This document shows, in pieces, positions 35,940 through 43,677 of a stretch of DNA of 64,000 nt (position 1 is its first letter; each line of letters opens with the position of its first letter). The DNA is from an uncultured Aquimarina sp. (lineage in GTDB: Bacteria > Bacteroidota > Bacteroidia > Flavobacteriales > Flavobacteriaceae). Below the pieces are notes generated by a model. That model saw only the letters and a list, made by a program, of their open reading frames with translations. It searched no databases and had not been told where the DNA came from. Location: the NCBI GenBank assembly GCA_947500505.1, contig CANMSL010000001.1, positions 186,001 to 250,000 of the forward strand, read 5' to 3'. A program made the position numbers and the translations under genes.

Positions 35940-36307
35940 TTTTGTTTTTTTAAAATTTCCTGATCTACTATCTTTTTAAGTTCTTCTAATTCTGAAGTTG
36001 ATAAGTTCGTTTCTGAAGTAAAAAAAGATGCAAACTGCGATGCAGAATCATTAAAAAAATTCTTTATCAAACCGTTTACATGTTTAGAAAAATAATCGGT
36101 CTTTTTTACTAAAGGATAATACTCTCTAGATTTACCGTACAACTTATAATCAATGAATCCTTTGTCAATCATTCTTTTAAGTAGAGTCGCCACTGTAGTG
36201 GTTGCAGGCTTAGGCTCCGGAAAAGCGTCCAGTAAATCTTTCATAAAGGCTTTCTCTAGTTTCCAGAGGTATTTCATTAATTGTTCTTCGGCTTTGGATA
36301 ATTGCAT
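35936..36307 (-). CDS. MecI/BlaI-family transcriptional repressor
   Basis: A 123-residue winged-helix protein (LSKAEEQLMKYLWKLEKAFM, TTTVATLLKRMIDKGFIDYK) of the BlaI/MecI family. Its stop codon overlaps the BlaR1-like start, so the pair is coupled. A consensus-type operator (TCTACAAATGTAGA) lies 24 bp before its ATG, consistent with autorepression. Here the repressor precedes the protease, the reverse of the order at 19-22 kb. Confidence 0.9.
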   Translation of the reverse strand: MQLSKAEEQLMKYLWKLEKAFMKDLLDAFPEPKPATTTVATLLKRMIDKGFIDYKLYGKSREYYPLVKKTDYFSKHVNGLIKNFFNDSASQFASFFTSETNLSTSELEELKKIVDQEILKKQK

Positions 36308-36330
36308 TACTCTACACTATTAGAATTTAC

Positions 36331-36344
36331 TCTACAAATGTAGA
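36331..36344. promoter_or_regulatory. BlaI/MecI-type operator
   Basis: TCTACAAATGTAGA is a perfect palindrome containing the TACA-N2-TGTA core recognised by BlaI/MecI repressors. It lies just upstream of the MecI gene. A further half-site TCTACAC is at 36311-36317, and TTTACAATTGCAAA at 36351-36364 is a weaker palindrome. Confidence 0.65.
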
Positions 36345-36492
36345 ACAAAAATTTACAATTGCAAATATTTATACAAAAAAATCTGATCAGTTTTAAAAAA
36401 ACAAGTCAGGTCGTGTATTATTTGCGTTAAAGATTACTCATAGATATCTATGGATTAAGAAATCGTGAATGCCATGCATCTGAAGTGGTGTC

Positions 36493-36543
36493 TTTATCTA
36501 TCAAGTACCTTGATGTTCTCGTAAGGGTGCTTGATAGATAAAA
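36493..36543. other. Strong stem-loop in the intergenic region
   Basis: TTTATCTATCAAG and CTTGATAGATAAA form a 13-bp perfect stem around a loop of about 24 nt that can pair further (ACCTT with AAGGG). It lies between the dipeptidase stop (36581, minus strand) and the MecI promoter. It is probably a terminator or transcript-protecting hairpin for the dipeptidase. The region 36345-36580 has no gene. Confidence 0.5.
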
Positions 36544-36580
36544 TTTAACGGATAGCTTGGATCAATATCGGGGTAACACC

Positions 36581-37975
36581 CTATTGATCTTTACTTAACT
36601 CCGTGAAATGTTTATAAAACAAAGGAATGGTTTCTATTCCTTTTAAATAATTCCAAATACCGAAATGTTCATTGGGCGAATGGATGGCATCACTATCTAA
36701 TCCGAATCCCATCAAGATGGTTTTACTTTTTAGTTCCTTTTCGAATAATGAAACAATAGGGATGCTTCCACCGCTTCGTTGTGGAATTGGAGTTTTACCG
36801 AATGTGTCCCGATAGGCATTACTTGCCGCTTTGTATCCGATACTATCTACTGGTGTTACATATCCTTGTCCACCGTGGTGTGGAGTAATGTTTACCGTCA
36901 CTGCTTCGGGAGCGATGCTTTCAAAATGGTTCTTAAATAACTCGGTAATTTCTTTCCAATCCTGATTAGGCACTAAACGCATCGAAATTTTAGCATATGC
37001 TTTGCTAGCAATCACCGTTTTAGCTCCTTCTCCTGTGTATCCACCCCAAATTCCATTGACATCCAGCGTAGGACGAATAGAATTACGCTCATTGGTTGTA
37101 TACCCTTCTTCTCCGTATACAGCATTGATATTTAATGACTTTTTGTATTCATTCAGAGAAAATGGAGCTTTAGCCATTTCTGAACGTTCATCTTTAGAAA
37201 GTTCTTCTACGTTGTCATAAAATCCTGGAATAGTAATATAATTGTTCTGATCGTGCAATGAGGCAATCATTTTGGCCAAAACATTAATTGGATTAGCAAC
37301 TGCTCCTCCATATAACCCACTATGTAGATCACGGTTAGGTCCAGTAACTTCAACCTCTACATAACTTAACCCTCGAAGTCCCGTAGTAATAGACGGGACA
37401 TCCTTAGCAATCATACCGGTATCACTAATAAGGATCACATCATTAGCTAATTTTTCCTGATTTTTTTCTACGAACCAACCCAGACTTTCACTACCGACTT
37501 CTTCTTCTCCTTCAATCATAAATTTTACGTTGCAAGGAAGTTGATCTGTTTTGGTCATAAATTCTAGTGCCTTGACATGCATATACATCTGTCCTTTATC
37601 ATCACAAGCACCTCTGGCAAAAATTGCACCTTCCGGATGTAGCTCTGTTTTTTTGATTACCGGTTCAAACGGAGGGCTATCCCAAAGATCAATTGGATCC
37701 GGTGGTTGTACATCATAATGGCCATATACTAAAACAGTAGGGAGATCAGAATCAATAACCTTTTCTCCGAATACTATTGGGTATCCGGGAGTCTCACATA
37801 TTTCTACAGTATCACAACCAGCTTTCTCCAGGCTTTTTTTTATTTCATATGCTGTTTTAACAACTTCTTTTTCATATGTAGAGTCAGCACTTATAGATGG
37901 TATTTTAAGCAGTTCTATGAGCTCATTAATAAAACGATCTTTATGTTCCTGAACGTAAGATTTAGTATTTTGCAT
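36581..37975 (-). CDS. M20-family dipeptidase
   Basis: A 464-residue zinc dipeptidase. VLVYGHYDVQPPDP supplies the first metal His and Asp, GACDDKGQMYMH the bridging Asp, IEGEEEVGSESL the catalytic Glu-Glu pair, and the C-terminus SDAIHSPNEHFG the last His. Length and motifs match the CNDP/DUG1-like group that cleaves dipeptides with broad specificity. Cytoplasmic, with no signal peptide. Single gene. Confidence 0.92.
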   Translation of the reverse strand: MQNTKSYVQEHKDRFINELIELLKIPSISADSTYEKEVVKTAYEIKKSLEKAGCDTVEICETPGYPIVFGEKVIDSDLPTVLVYGHYDVQPPDPIDLWDSPPFEPVIKKTELHPEGAIFARGACDDKGQMYMHVKALEFMTKTDQLPCNVKFMIEGEEEVGSESLGWFVEKNQEKLANDVILISDTGMIAKDVPSITTGLRGLSYVEVEVTGPNRDLHSGLYGGAVANPINVLAKMIASLHDQNNYITIPGFYDNVEELSKDERSEMAKAPFSLNEYKKSLNINAVYGEEGYTTNERNSIRPTLDVNGIWGGYTGEGAKTVIASKAYAKISMRLVPNQDWKEITELFKNHFESIAPEAVTVNITPHHGGQGYVTPVDSIGYKAASNAYRDTFGKTPIPQRSGGSIPIVSLFEKELKSKTILMGFGLDSDAIHSPNEHFGIWNYLKGIETIPLFYKHFTELSKDQ

Positions 37976-38056
37976 GTGGATTGAGTTAATTTTTGCCTAA
38001 AAGTAGTAAAAGTTTATATTTTTTAGCAACGTTGTTATTATTTTAAAACTATTGTT

Positions 38057-38064
38057 TATATTTG
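38057..38064 (+). promoter_or_regulatory. -7 promoter box of the tRNA-Leu transcript
   Basis: TATATTTG fits the TAnnTTTG consensus and lies 66 bp before the truncated tRNA copy and 140 bp before the complete tRNA. A hairpin TTTGTAC/GTACAAA follows at about 38095-38120. Confidence 0.5.
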
Positions 38065-38129
38065 CACCCGCTTACTAATAAAAGTGAGTGCATTTTGTAC
38101 TGAGTCCTAAGTGGTACAAACTAGATAAT

Positions 38130-38172
38130 GCGGGCGTGGTGGAATTGGTAGACACGCTAGACTTAGGATTTA
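38130..38172 (+). repeat. Truncated 5' half of tRNA-Leu
   Basis: The 42 bases GCGGGCGTGGTGG to CTTAGGATT repeat the first half of the complete tRNA-Leu 74 bp downstream with one or two changes, and break off just after the anticodon position. The copy cannot fold as a tRNA. It may be a failed tandem duplication, or an att-type scar from integration into the anticodon arm. Confidence 0.75.
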
Positions 38173-38203
38173 ACCTAATAAAAGTTCTTAAAATATTGAA
38201 AAA

Positions 38204-38285
38204 GCGGGCGTGGTGGAATTGGTAGACACGCCAGACTTAGGATCTGGTGCCTTACGGTGTGGGAGTTCGAGTCTCCCCGCCCGCA
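38204..38285 (+). tRNA. tRNA-Leu (anticodon TAG)
   Basis: The acceptor stem GCGGGCG pairs with CGCCCGC, followed by discriminator A. The anticodon arm CCAGA-CTTAGGA-TCTGG has a 7-nt loop with TAG. The variable arm TGCCTTACGGTGT is long, as in leucine tRNAs, and the T-arm contains GTTCGAG. CCA is not encoded. Length 82 nt. It marks the junction between core genes and the mobilisable element to the right. Confidence 0.95.
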
Positions 38286-38313
38286 CTTTTTCAACTGAAA
38301 AATTTTCAGTCAT

Positions 38314-38342
38314 AAAACCTCTCATTTTGGGAGGTTTTTTTG
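38314..38342 (+). terminator. Terminator after tRNA-Leu
   Basis: AAAACCTC-TCATTTTGG-GAGGTTTT followed by a run of T, 29 bp after the tRNA. The rest of the gap to the ParB leader (38343-38516) shows no gene. Confidence 0.7.
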
Positions 38343-38516
38343 TTCGGGTACAACATAGGTACAACATTTTTGATTTTTTTGACCTAAGATTAATTTCAAG
38401 GCTATTTAATCTCATTCGATATTAAACACTACTATCCTATCTTTCATTCCATAAATTTTACAAATTGGATAACTCTATTAGGGGTTTTTTATCATACAAT
38501 ATACCCGCAATTTAAA

Positions 38517-38659
38517 CTCGTAAAATACTTCCATCAAAAGACTACGGCATAAAGCCAATGCTTCATCCCCTACTTATTTATTCCGTTTCCTTTTGAGCCA
38601 AGATTTTATCTTCCGTTTGGTTCCTGCTCAAATATTGTTTAATCTAAAATTTGAGTATT
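38517..38659 (+). repeat. Duplicated 143-bp leader, copy 1 (before ParB-like gene)
   Basis: This leader and the one at 40570-40712 have the same length and about 85% identity by eye. Shared blocks include CATCAAAAGACTACGGCATA, TTATTCCGTTTCCTTTTGAG and CTGCTCAAATATTGTTTAAT, and both end exactly at the ATG. TTTTGAGC and GCTCAAA can pair to form a stem. A shared regulatory leader (RNA structure or operator) for two element genes is the likely meaning. Confidence 0.75.
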
Positions 38660-40444
38660 ATGACAACAAAAGCGAGTACCACAAAGAAAAGAAGCGGAGC
38701 AAAAATTGCTACTGCATCTAAGTTGAACGAAAAGTCAACAGCACTTGAAATTCAAAATCTGTTAATCGGGACCATCAAACCAGATTCAGAGCAACCTAGA
38801 AAAACGTTCGACAAAAAGCACCTAGAACAACTAAGTGAAAGTATCAAACAACACGGTGTACTGCAACCGATTACGGTACGTCAGTCCGGAAAGGATTTTA
38901 TCATCGTTATGGGTGAAAGAAGATTTCGCGCAAGCAAAATGGCAAATAAAGCAACTATCCCGTGCATTGTCAGAGATTATGAGAACAATGAAATTTTGGA
39001 AGTTCAAATTATCGAGAATTTGCAGAGACATGATATTGAGCCTACTGAAGAAGCCGAAGCGATTGCCTACTTGAGCGAGAAATATGCACCGTCTGAAATT
39101 GCAAAGCGACTGGGTAGAACGGATAACTTTATCAGACAACGCCTAAAATTAGCAGGTCTAATAGATGGCTTCAAACACTTTGTTCGCAATGGTGAAATGA
39201 CGATTTCTTTGGGTGTGGGTGTTGCGCTCTTTGCACGAGAGGAACAGCAAATGATGTTGGAAACGATGGGCGAGGATTTCAACGCCCATCAAATTAACAG
39301 GATGATTAAAGACCAGACCTACGACTTAGAGAAAGCATCTTTTGATGTAACAGATAAGAAGTTGGTGCCGAAAGCCGGGTCTTGTGTAGAATGTCCGTTC
39401 AATGCGGCCAATCAAGGCAATCTATTCGGCGAGGGTAAAATGGTCTGTACGAAATCAGCTTGTTTCGAGAAGAAGAAAAGCAAGTCGTTCTTAAATCTGA
39501 TTGAAAAATCCAAGAAAGCGAATGTTCTACTGATTCCTGAAATACGACAGTATTGGGCAGATGACGAAAACAACCAGCTCATTATTTCAAAGTTGGAAAA
39601 TAATGACTTGAAGGTCTATCTGCTGGATGATGTTGAAATCATAGAAAATCCAATTAAGCCAACAATCGAAGCCATCAAGAAAGAGTACCAACATTACGAT
39701 TATTCTGAGGATGAACTGAATGGCGAACTTAAGGAAGCGATAGATGACTATAACAAAGAATTGGAAGCATACAATTCAGCCAAAGAAAATGGATTTGTAG
39801 ATGGTATCTTATTTCATCCTGAGACTTACCAAAACAAGGAAGTGTTTGTCAAGGTGATTGAGAAATCAAAGGATAAATCGAGTGAGTATTTAGCGCCATT
39901 GGAAAATAGAAAAATGGCGGATTGTACACCTAAAGAACAAATCGTAAAAATTAATGAAAGGGAAATCCGTAAGAAGCACATCGAAAACAACAAGCAGTTT
40001 GAAGAAGTGGTGCAAATGATTAGGGAAACGAATTATGTTGAAACGAAGAAGACACTTACCACAGATGAAATGGTGGCGTTTTCGATATCACTTTTTGAGA
40101 ACAATGTGGATTATATGAGCCAGCAGAAATACTTTTCAAAATTGTTAGGCAATACTGCCAAGATGACCAGAATTGAAATTGTGGAGAATTTCAAGAAGAA
40201 TTTCAAAAAGGAAATCTTTCATAAGTTAATTCGATATATGCTCACCAAACAAGTACATTTTGGCGAGAGTAATCACGTAAATAACCTGACGAATATTTCA
40301 TTCTATAATGCGATGCAGGGATATTACAAATCTAAGATTGCAAATATTGAAGAAGAATATGCTGAAATTAGAAACAAGCGTGAAACACGCTTGAAAGAGC
40401 GAATTGCAGTTCTTGAAAAGAAAGTCAAAAAGCTTAGTGAGTAG
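38660..40444 (+). CDS. ParB/RepB/Spo0J-type DNA-binding protein of the mobilisable element
   Basis: A 594-residue protein from ATG 38660; the alternative TTG at 38651 lies inside the conserved leader. The ParB N-terminal domain is clear: DSEQPRKTFDKKHLEQLSES, GVLQPITVRQSG and MGERRFRASKMA (box II, CTP-binding Arg). A helix-turn-helix follows (EIAKRLGRTDNFIRQRLKLA). A Cys cluster (SCVECPFNAAN, CTKSACF) and a long charged C-terminal part follow. Such large ParB-like proteins are typical of Bacteroidota integrative elements and plasmids. No ParA is adjacent. Confidence 0.9.
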   Translation: MTTKASTTKKRSGAKIATASKLNEKSTALEIQNLLIGTIKPDSEQPRKTFDKKHLEQLSESIKQHGVLQPITVRQSGKDFIIVMGERRFRASKMANKATIPCIVRDYENNEILEVQIIENLQRHDIEPTEEAEAIAYLSEKYAPSEIAKRLGRTDNFIRQRLKLAGLIDGFKHFVRNGEMTISLGVGVALFAREEQQMMLETMGEDFNAHQINRMIKDQTYDLEKASFDVTDKKLVPKAGSCVECPFNAANQGNLFGEGKMVCTKSACFEKKKSKSFLNLIEKSKKANVLLIPEIRQYWADDENNQLIISKLENNDLKVYLLDDVEIIENPIKPTIEAIKKEYQHYDYSEDELNGELKEAIDDYNKELEAYNSAKENGFVDGILFHPETYQNKEVFVKVIEKSKDKSSEYLAPLENRKMADCTPKEQIVKINEREIRKKHIENNKQFEEVVQMIRETNYVETKKTLTTDEMVAFSISLFENNVDYMSQQKYFSKLLGNTAKMTRIEIVENFKKNFKKEIFHKLIRYMLTKQVHFGESNHVNNLTNISFYNAMQGYYKSKIANIEEEYAEIRNKRETRLKERIAVLEKKVKKLSE

Positions 40445-40461
40445 CTTTTGTTGTTGGAAGT

Positions 40462-40498
40462 AAGGGTCAGCATTCGTGCTGGCTCTTCTTTTTTTTTA
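40462..40498 (+). terminator. Terminator after the ParB-like gene
   Basis: AAGGGTCAGCA-TTCG-TGCTGGCTCTT followed by a run of nine T forms a strong factor-independent terminator 18 bp after the stop. Confidence 0.75.
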
Positions 40499-40569
40499 GA
40501 TAATCCTTTAATAGGAAATGGGTGTTTAGCAGTAAAATAATAATCAATCAATAATAGCGCAAAGGTAAA

Positions 40570-40712
40570 CCCGTAAAATACACCCATCAAAAGACTACGG
40601 CATAAAGCCACTTCTTCTTCCCTCGCTTGTTTATTCCGTTTCCTTTTGAGCTGAGATTTTAGCTTCCGTTTGGGTACTGCTCAAATATTGTTTAATCAAA
40701 AATTCAAAAGCT
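40570..40712 (+). repeat. Duplicated 143-bp leader, copy 2 (before DUF932 gene)
   Basis: Second copy of the leader described at 38517-38659. Differences are scattered substitutions, with most changes just before the ATG, and the overall length is unchanged. That suggests selection on the sequence or on a folded form rather than recent duplication. Confidence 0.75.
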
Positions 40713-41549
40713 ATGTATTTACAAAATTTACAGCAGGATGAAATTTTCGTTCCATCAGAAATGAAATCCTTAAAAAGTCTGACGCAGATGGAATCCCGAC
40801 GTGGGCTTGAAAATGCCATTATCTCAAATGGCAAAATCGTGAATGTGGTCTCAAACAGCTATGGCCATATTCCGAACCAACTGTTCTTCAAAAAAGCTGA
40901 GGAAATGCTGAGCGATGCACAACTGAACTTCCACAAGCGCACTATAAACAAGAATGACAGGTCCTTTATTACCGACTTCATCATTGACGATAAAAGCCAG
41001 TTTACGGTCAAGAATAATAAGGACTTGATTCTGCCAATGCTTCGTTTCAAAAACTCGTACGATGGTAGCGAAAAGACCTCTGGCCACTTTGGATTCTATA
41101 GAAAAGTCTGTTCCAATGGCCTACACGTTTCCCAAGCTAAAATTGAGTTTTCCATCAAGCACAGTAAGAATAACACACACCTTATTATGCCGAGGCTGAA
41201 CAATCTGTTCGATAAATTTCTGGACAATGAATTCTATACCATCACCAAGAAATTCGATAAGATGAAAGAGTTTAAAATCATCGACACTCAGGAATTTGTA
41301 AAAGCTATTCTTGATAAAACGAAACTCTTTAGATATGAATGTAGCGACAAGAATAGCGACCCTTCAAAGAAATCTCGTGAAGCCATTGAGATTTTGAACT
41401 ACGAAGCCTTGCTGCTCAATGAAGAACCAAATCTTTGGCTGGGCTACAATGCCTTTAATTCAGTATTGCACAATACCTTGAAAAAAAGCTTCGGCCTACA
41501 AGAACGGTTGGATAAAAAGTTGTTTGATGAAGTCTATGCTATGGCATAA
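40713..41549 (+). CDS. DUF932 protein
   Basis: A 278-residue protein with the DUF932 layout: VVSNSYGHIPNQLFFKKAEE, LPMLRFKNSYDGSEKTSGHF, RKVCSNGLHV and LWLGYNAFNSVLHN near the end. DUF932 proteins are carried by phages, plasmids and integrative elements; their function is not established. It shares its leader with the ParB-like gene, so the two are probably co-regulated. Confidence 0.85.
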   Translation: MYLQNLQQDEIFVPSEMKSLKSLTQMESRRGLENAIISNGKIVNVVSNSYGHIPNQLFFKKAEEMLSDAQLNFHKRTINKNDRSFITDFIIDDKSQFTVKNNKDLILPMLRFKNSYDGSEKTSGHFGFYRKVCSNGLHVSQAKIEFSIKHSKNNTHLIMPRLNNLFDKFLDNEFYTITKKFDKMKEFKIIDTQEFVKAILDKTKLFRYECSDKNSDPSKKSREAIEILNYEALLLNEEPNLWLGYNAFNSVLHNTLKKSFGLQERLDKKLFDEVYAMA

Positions 41550-41621
41550 ACAAAATAAAGGTTTGTCCAGTACCTTAAACTGGATGACTAAATAGATAGC
41601 AAACATTTACTTCCAAAACCA

Positions 41622-41890
41622 CTCAGCACATTCCCCTACATTCCACGCTTGCCTGCCGAAAAAGGCAGGAAATCACTACATACTGGGAAAAGAGCTTCAC
41701 TTCAAATACCTTGGACACAATCCCCAATTTTAACTTTTCATTTCGTTAACCCTTCCCGATGCTCTGGGAAGGAACACTACATTTTTGAGCCAAAATTGGG
41801 GATTAAGTCCGCTTTCAATTTTATAATAGTTGAAGTTATCTGGATGAAAAAGAGGGATAACATTATATTTGTTACAGATATAAAAAGTTG
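41622..41890 (+). repeat. Structured intergenic repeat, copy A (most complete)
   Basis: It begins CTCAGCACATTCCCCT and contains GGGAAAAGAGCTTCACT, CTTGGACACAATCCCC and TTTCGTTAACCCTTCCCGAT. A 12-bp stem ATCCCCAATTTT (41720-41731)/AAAATTGGGGAT (41792-41803) encloses a second hairpin CCTTCCC/GGGAAGG. An extra hairpin CCTGCC/GGCAGG is present near 41650. The 3' end carries TATATTTG at 41868, a -7-like box for the next gene. Copies B, C and D follow later genes, and a decayed copy E lies at 10186-10351. The small plus-strand frame running through it is not a gene. Confidence 0.8.
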
Positions 41891-41937
41891 CCCACAATAG
41901 CTCGGAAAAAACAAGTAACAAATCAACAATTTAAACA

Positions 41938-42423
41938 ATGAAGAATTTTCAGATAAGAAATGTTTTAATCATATTAATTTTCCTAACCAAGAGTTCAGTT
42001 GGATTTGGTCAATTTGAAAAGAAATCAGAAGATTTGGCAGCATTGACTAAAACTGCCGATTCAGTACGCGCAGCTTTCTTCTCTGGAGATGTGGAAACCG
42101 TAATGAAGTATCATCATCCCGAAGTAATAAAAGCAATAGGTCCTGATAAACTGTTAGTTGGTAGAAAAGCTGTCGCATCAGATTTAAAAAATACTTTGGA
42201 AAACTTCCAGCTCGAATTCATAAAAAACGAAGTCGAGAATCAAAGAATATATGGAGACACATCTATTAAACAAATTCTTTTTAGTCTAAGAGGTACACCA
42301 AAACAAGGGGGAGAACCTTGGACTTTTAGCGGAAGGACTTTAGTAATATCAGTCAGATACGATAAAAGTCCAACAGGTTGGGCGATTATACACGAAATAA
42401 TTCAACCTTTTCCGCAAAATTGA
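41938..42423 (+). CDS. Secreted SnoaL/DUF4440-like protein
   Basis: A 161-residue protein with a signal peptide (VLIILIFLTKSSVGFGQ). The mature domain has TKTADSVRAAFFSGDVETVM, KYHHPEVIKAIGPD and TGWAIIHEIIQPFPQ, an NTF2/SnoaL-type fold. Function is unknown. It stands alone between two repeat regions with its own promoter-like box upstream, so it resembles a single-gene cassette. Confidence 0.7.
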   Translation: MKNFQIRNVLIILIFLTKSSVGFGQFEKKSEDLAALTKTADSVRAAFFSGDVETVMKYHHPEVIKAIGPDKLLVGRKAVASDLKNTLENFQLEFIKNEVENQRIYGDTSIKQILFSLRGTPKQGGEPWTFSGRTLVISVRYDKSPTGWAIIHEIIQPFPQN

Positions 42424-42554
42424 ATAATCAGAGCCGAAAGATAATTAGTGAATTGAATTCATTGACTTTCAATAAAATCACTTACTCATGCGCTCGCTAC
42501 AGTGGGCAACAATGACTATAGCAAATAGAGCGTAAAGTCTTATTCTCATTGGCT

Positions 42555-42715
42555 TAGGCGTGTTTGTTGACGCCGCCGAATCTTTTGGATCCGGCATTTA
42601 AAAAAGAAAAGATAAATACGAACGCAAAAGATTCGGCTAAGGGCCGAGACGGAATGGCCTGTGCCGCCCGACCGCCCTACTTGCCATAGCCGAAGCCGTT
42701 GTGCATAATTACAGA
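42555..42715. repeat. Palindromic intergenic region, different from the A-D repeat family
   Basis: GCCGAATCTTTTG (42575-42587) and CAAAAGATTCGGC (42625-42637) form a perfect 13-bp inverted repeat around about 37 bases. GCCATAGCCGAAGCCGTTGTGC at 42682-42703, just before the SAP-domain gene, is the imperfect inverse of GCACAACAATGGCTTC just after it (43339-43354). The gap 42424-42731 has no gene. The layout recalls recombination sites around a cassette, but this is inference. Confidence 0.5.
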
Positions 42716-42731
42716 AAACATATAGAGAACA

Positions 42732-43334
42732 ATGAGCAGACCTGAATTTGAAGATATAAAATCGGGTAAGGAATTCAACAAATGGTATTGGCTAAAGGAA
42801 GAAATGGTCGAAATATGTAAACGTGCAAATTTACCTTGCACTGGAAGAAAATTTGATTTGAGGGACAGAATAATCTTTGCCTTGGACAATGATGGCAAAA
42901 TCAAGCCAAAGCAAAAAAAGGCAAAAGCTAAGTCTAAGTTCAATTGGGCGAAGTCAGAATTGACCTTAGAAACAAAAATTACAGACAACGTTTCTTTTGG
43001 ACCCAATTTTAGAATATTTATGACAAGCCAGATTGGAAATAAGTTTTTATGTCATAGCGATTTTATGGACTGGGTAAAATCAAATTGCGGAAAAACTTTA
43101 GATGATGCCGTAAATAAATGGTATGAACTGGAAGAGAGAAAAAAAGACCCTAATTTTAAAAGAAAAATAGCGGACAATAATATGCTTGCACAATATACTA
43201 GGGACTTTTTGGCAGAAAATAAAGGTCGAACAATGAAAGAAGCAAATAAATATTGGCTTTTAAAAAAACAATTACCGACTGAAGACGGATTTGTCAGATA
43301 TGAAAAGTCCGATTTAGGACTAAAAGAAAAGTAA
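42732..43334 (+). CDS. SAP-domain protein (DUF6434-like)
   Basis: A 200-residue basic protein. The N-terminus DIKSGKEFNKWYWLKEEMVE, then ICKRANLPCTGRKFDLRDRI, fits a SAP-type DNA-binding helix-extended loop-helix. The middle (ITDNVSFGPNFRIFMTSQIG) and the C-terminal NMLAQYTRDFLAENKGRTMK, then EANKYWLLKK, match the DUF6434/SAP proteins of Bacteroidota. A nucleic-acid-binding role is likely. Alone between repeat regions. Confidence 0.75.
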   Translation: MSRPEFEDIKSGKEFNKWYWLKEEMVEICKRANLPCTGRKFDLRDRIIFALDNDGKIKPKQKKAKAKSKFNWAKSELTLETKITDNVSFGPNFRIFMTSQIGNKFLCHSDFMDWVKSNCGKTLDDAVNKWYELEERKKDPNFKRKIADNNMLAQYTRDFLAENKGRTMKEANKYWLLKKQLPTEDGFVRYEKSDLGLKEK

Positions 43335-43388
43335 CCATGCACAACAATGGCTTCTATGACAAGCCGAAGCCATTAAAAACATAATTTA

Positions 43389-43640
43389 CTCAGCATTCCC
43401 CTAAATTCTACTGCGCTTAATTCCAGAGAAAGAGCTTCACTGCAAAGGTCTTGGACACAATCCCCAATTTTAGCTTTCTATTCCGTTAACCTTTCCCGAT
43501 ACTCTGGGAAGGAACACTACATTCCATAGCCAAAATTGTGAATTAAGTCCGCTTTTCCCAAACTGCGAAATAGAGAATTTTGAATGGGATATTTTATCCT
43601 TCAGCAAGTTATGAGGATAAAGCTATATTTATGGAGTTGT
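43389..43640 (+). repeat. Structured intergenic repeat, copy B
   Basis: CTCAGCATTCCCCTAAATTC, GAAAGAGCTTCACTGCAAAG, CTTGGACACAATCCCC and CCGTTAACCTTTCCCGATAC repeat the order of copy A. The left stem arm ATCCCCAATTTT is intact, the right arm is AAAATTGTGAAT with two mismatches, and the inner hairpin CTTTCCC/GGGAAGG is kept by a G-U pair. Near the end TATATTTA (about 43626) may serve as a -7 box for the hydrolase gene. Confidence 0.75.
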
Positions 43641-43677
43641 TCATAGCTTGAACGAACATCAATCAAATCAATTATTT

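Noticed and set aside
38188..38425. Frames on both strands across tRNA-Leu
   Set aside because: They overlap a well-supported tRNA and its terminator.
41649..41900. Plus-strand 83-codon frame
   Set aside because: It lies entirely inside repeat copy A; the stems and repeated blocks explain the sequence, and the other copies are not open in the same frame.
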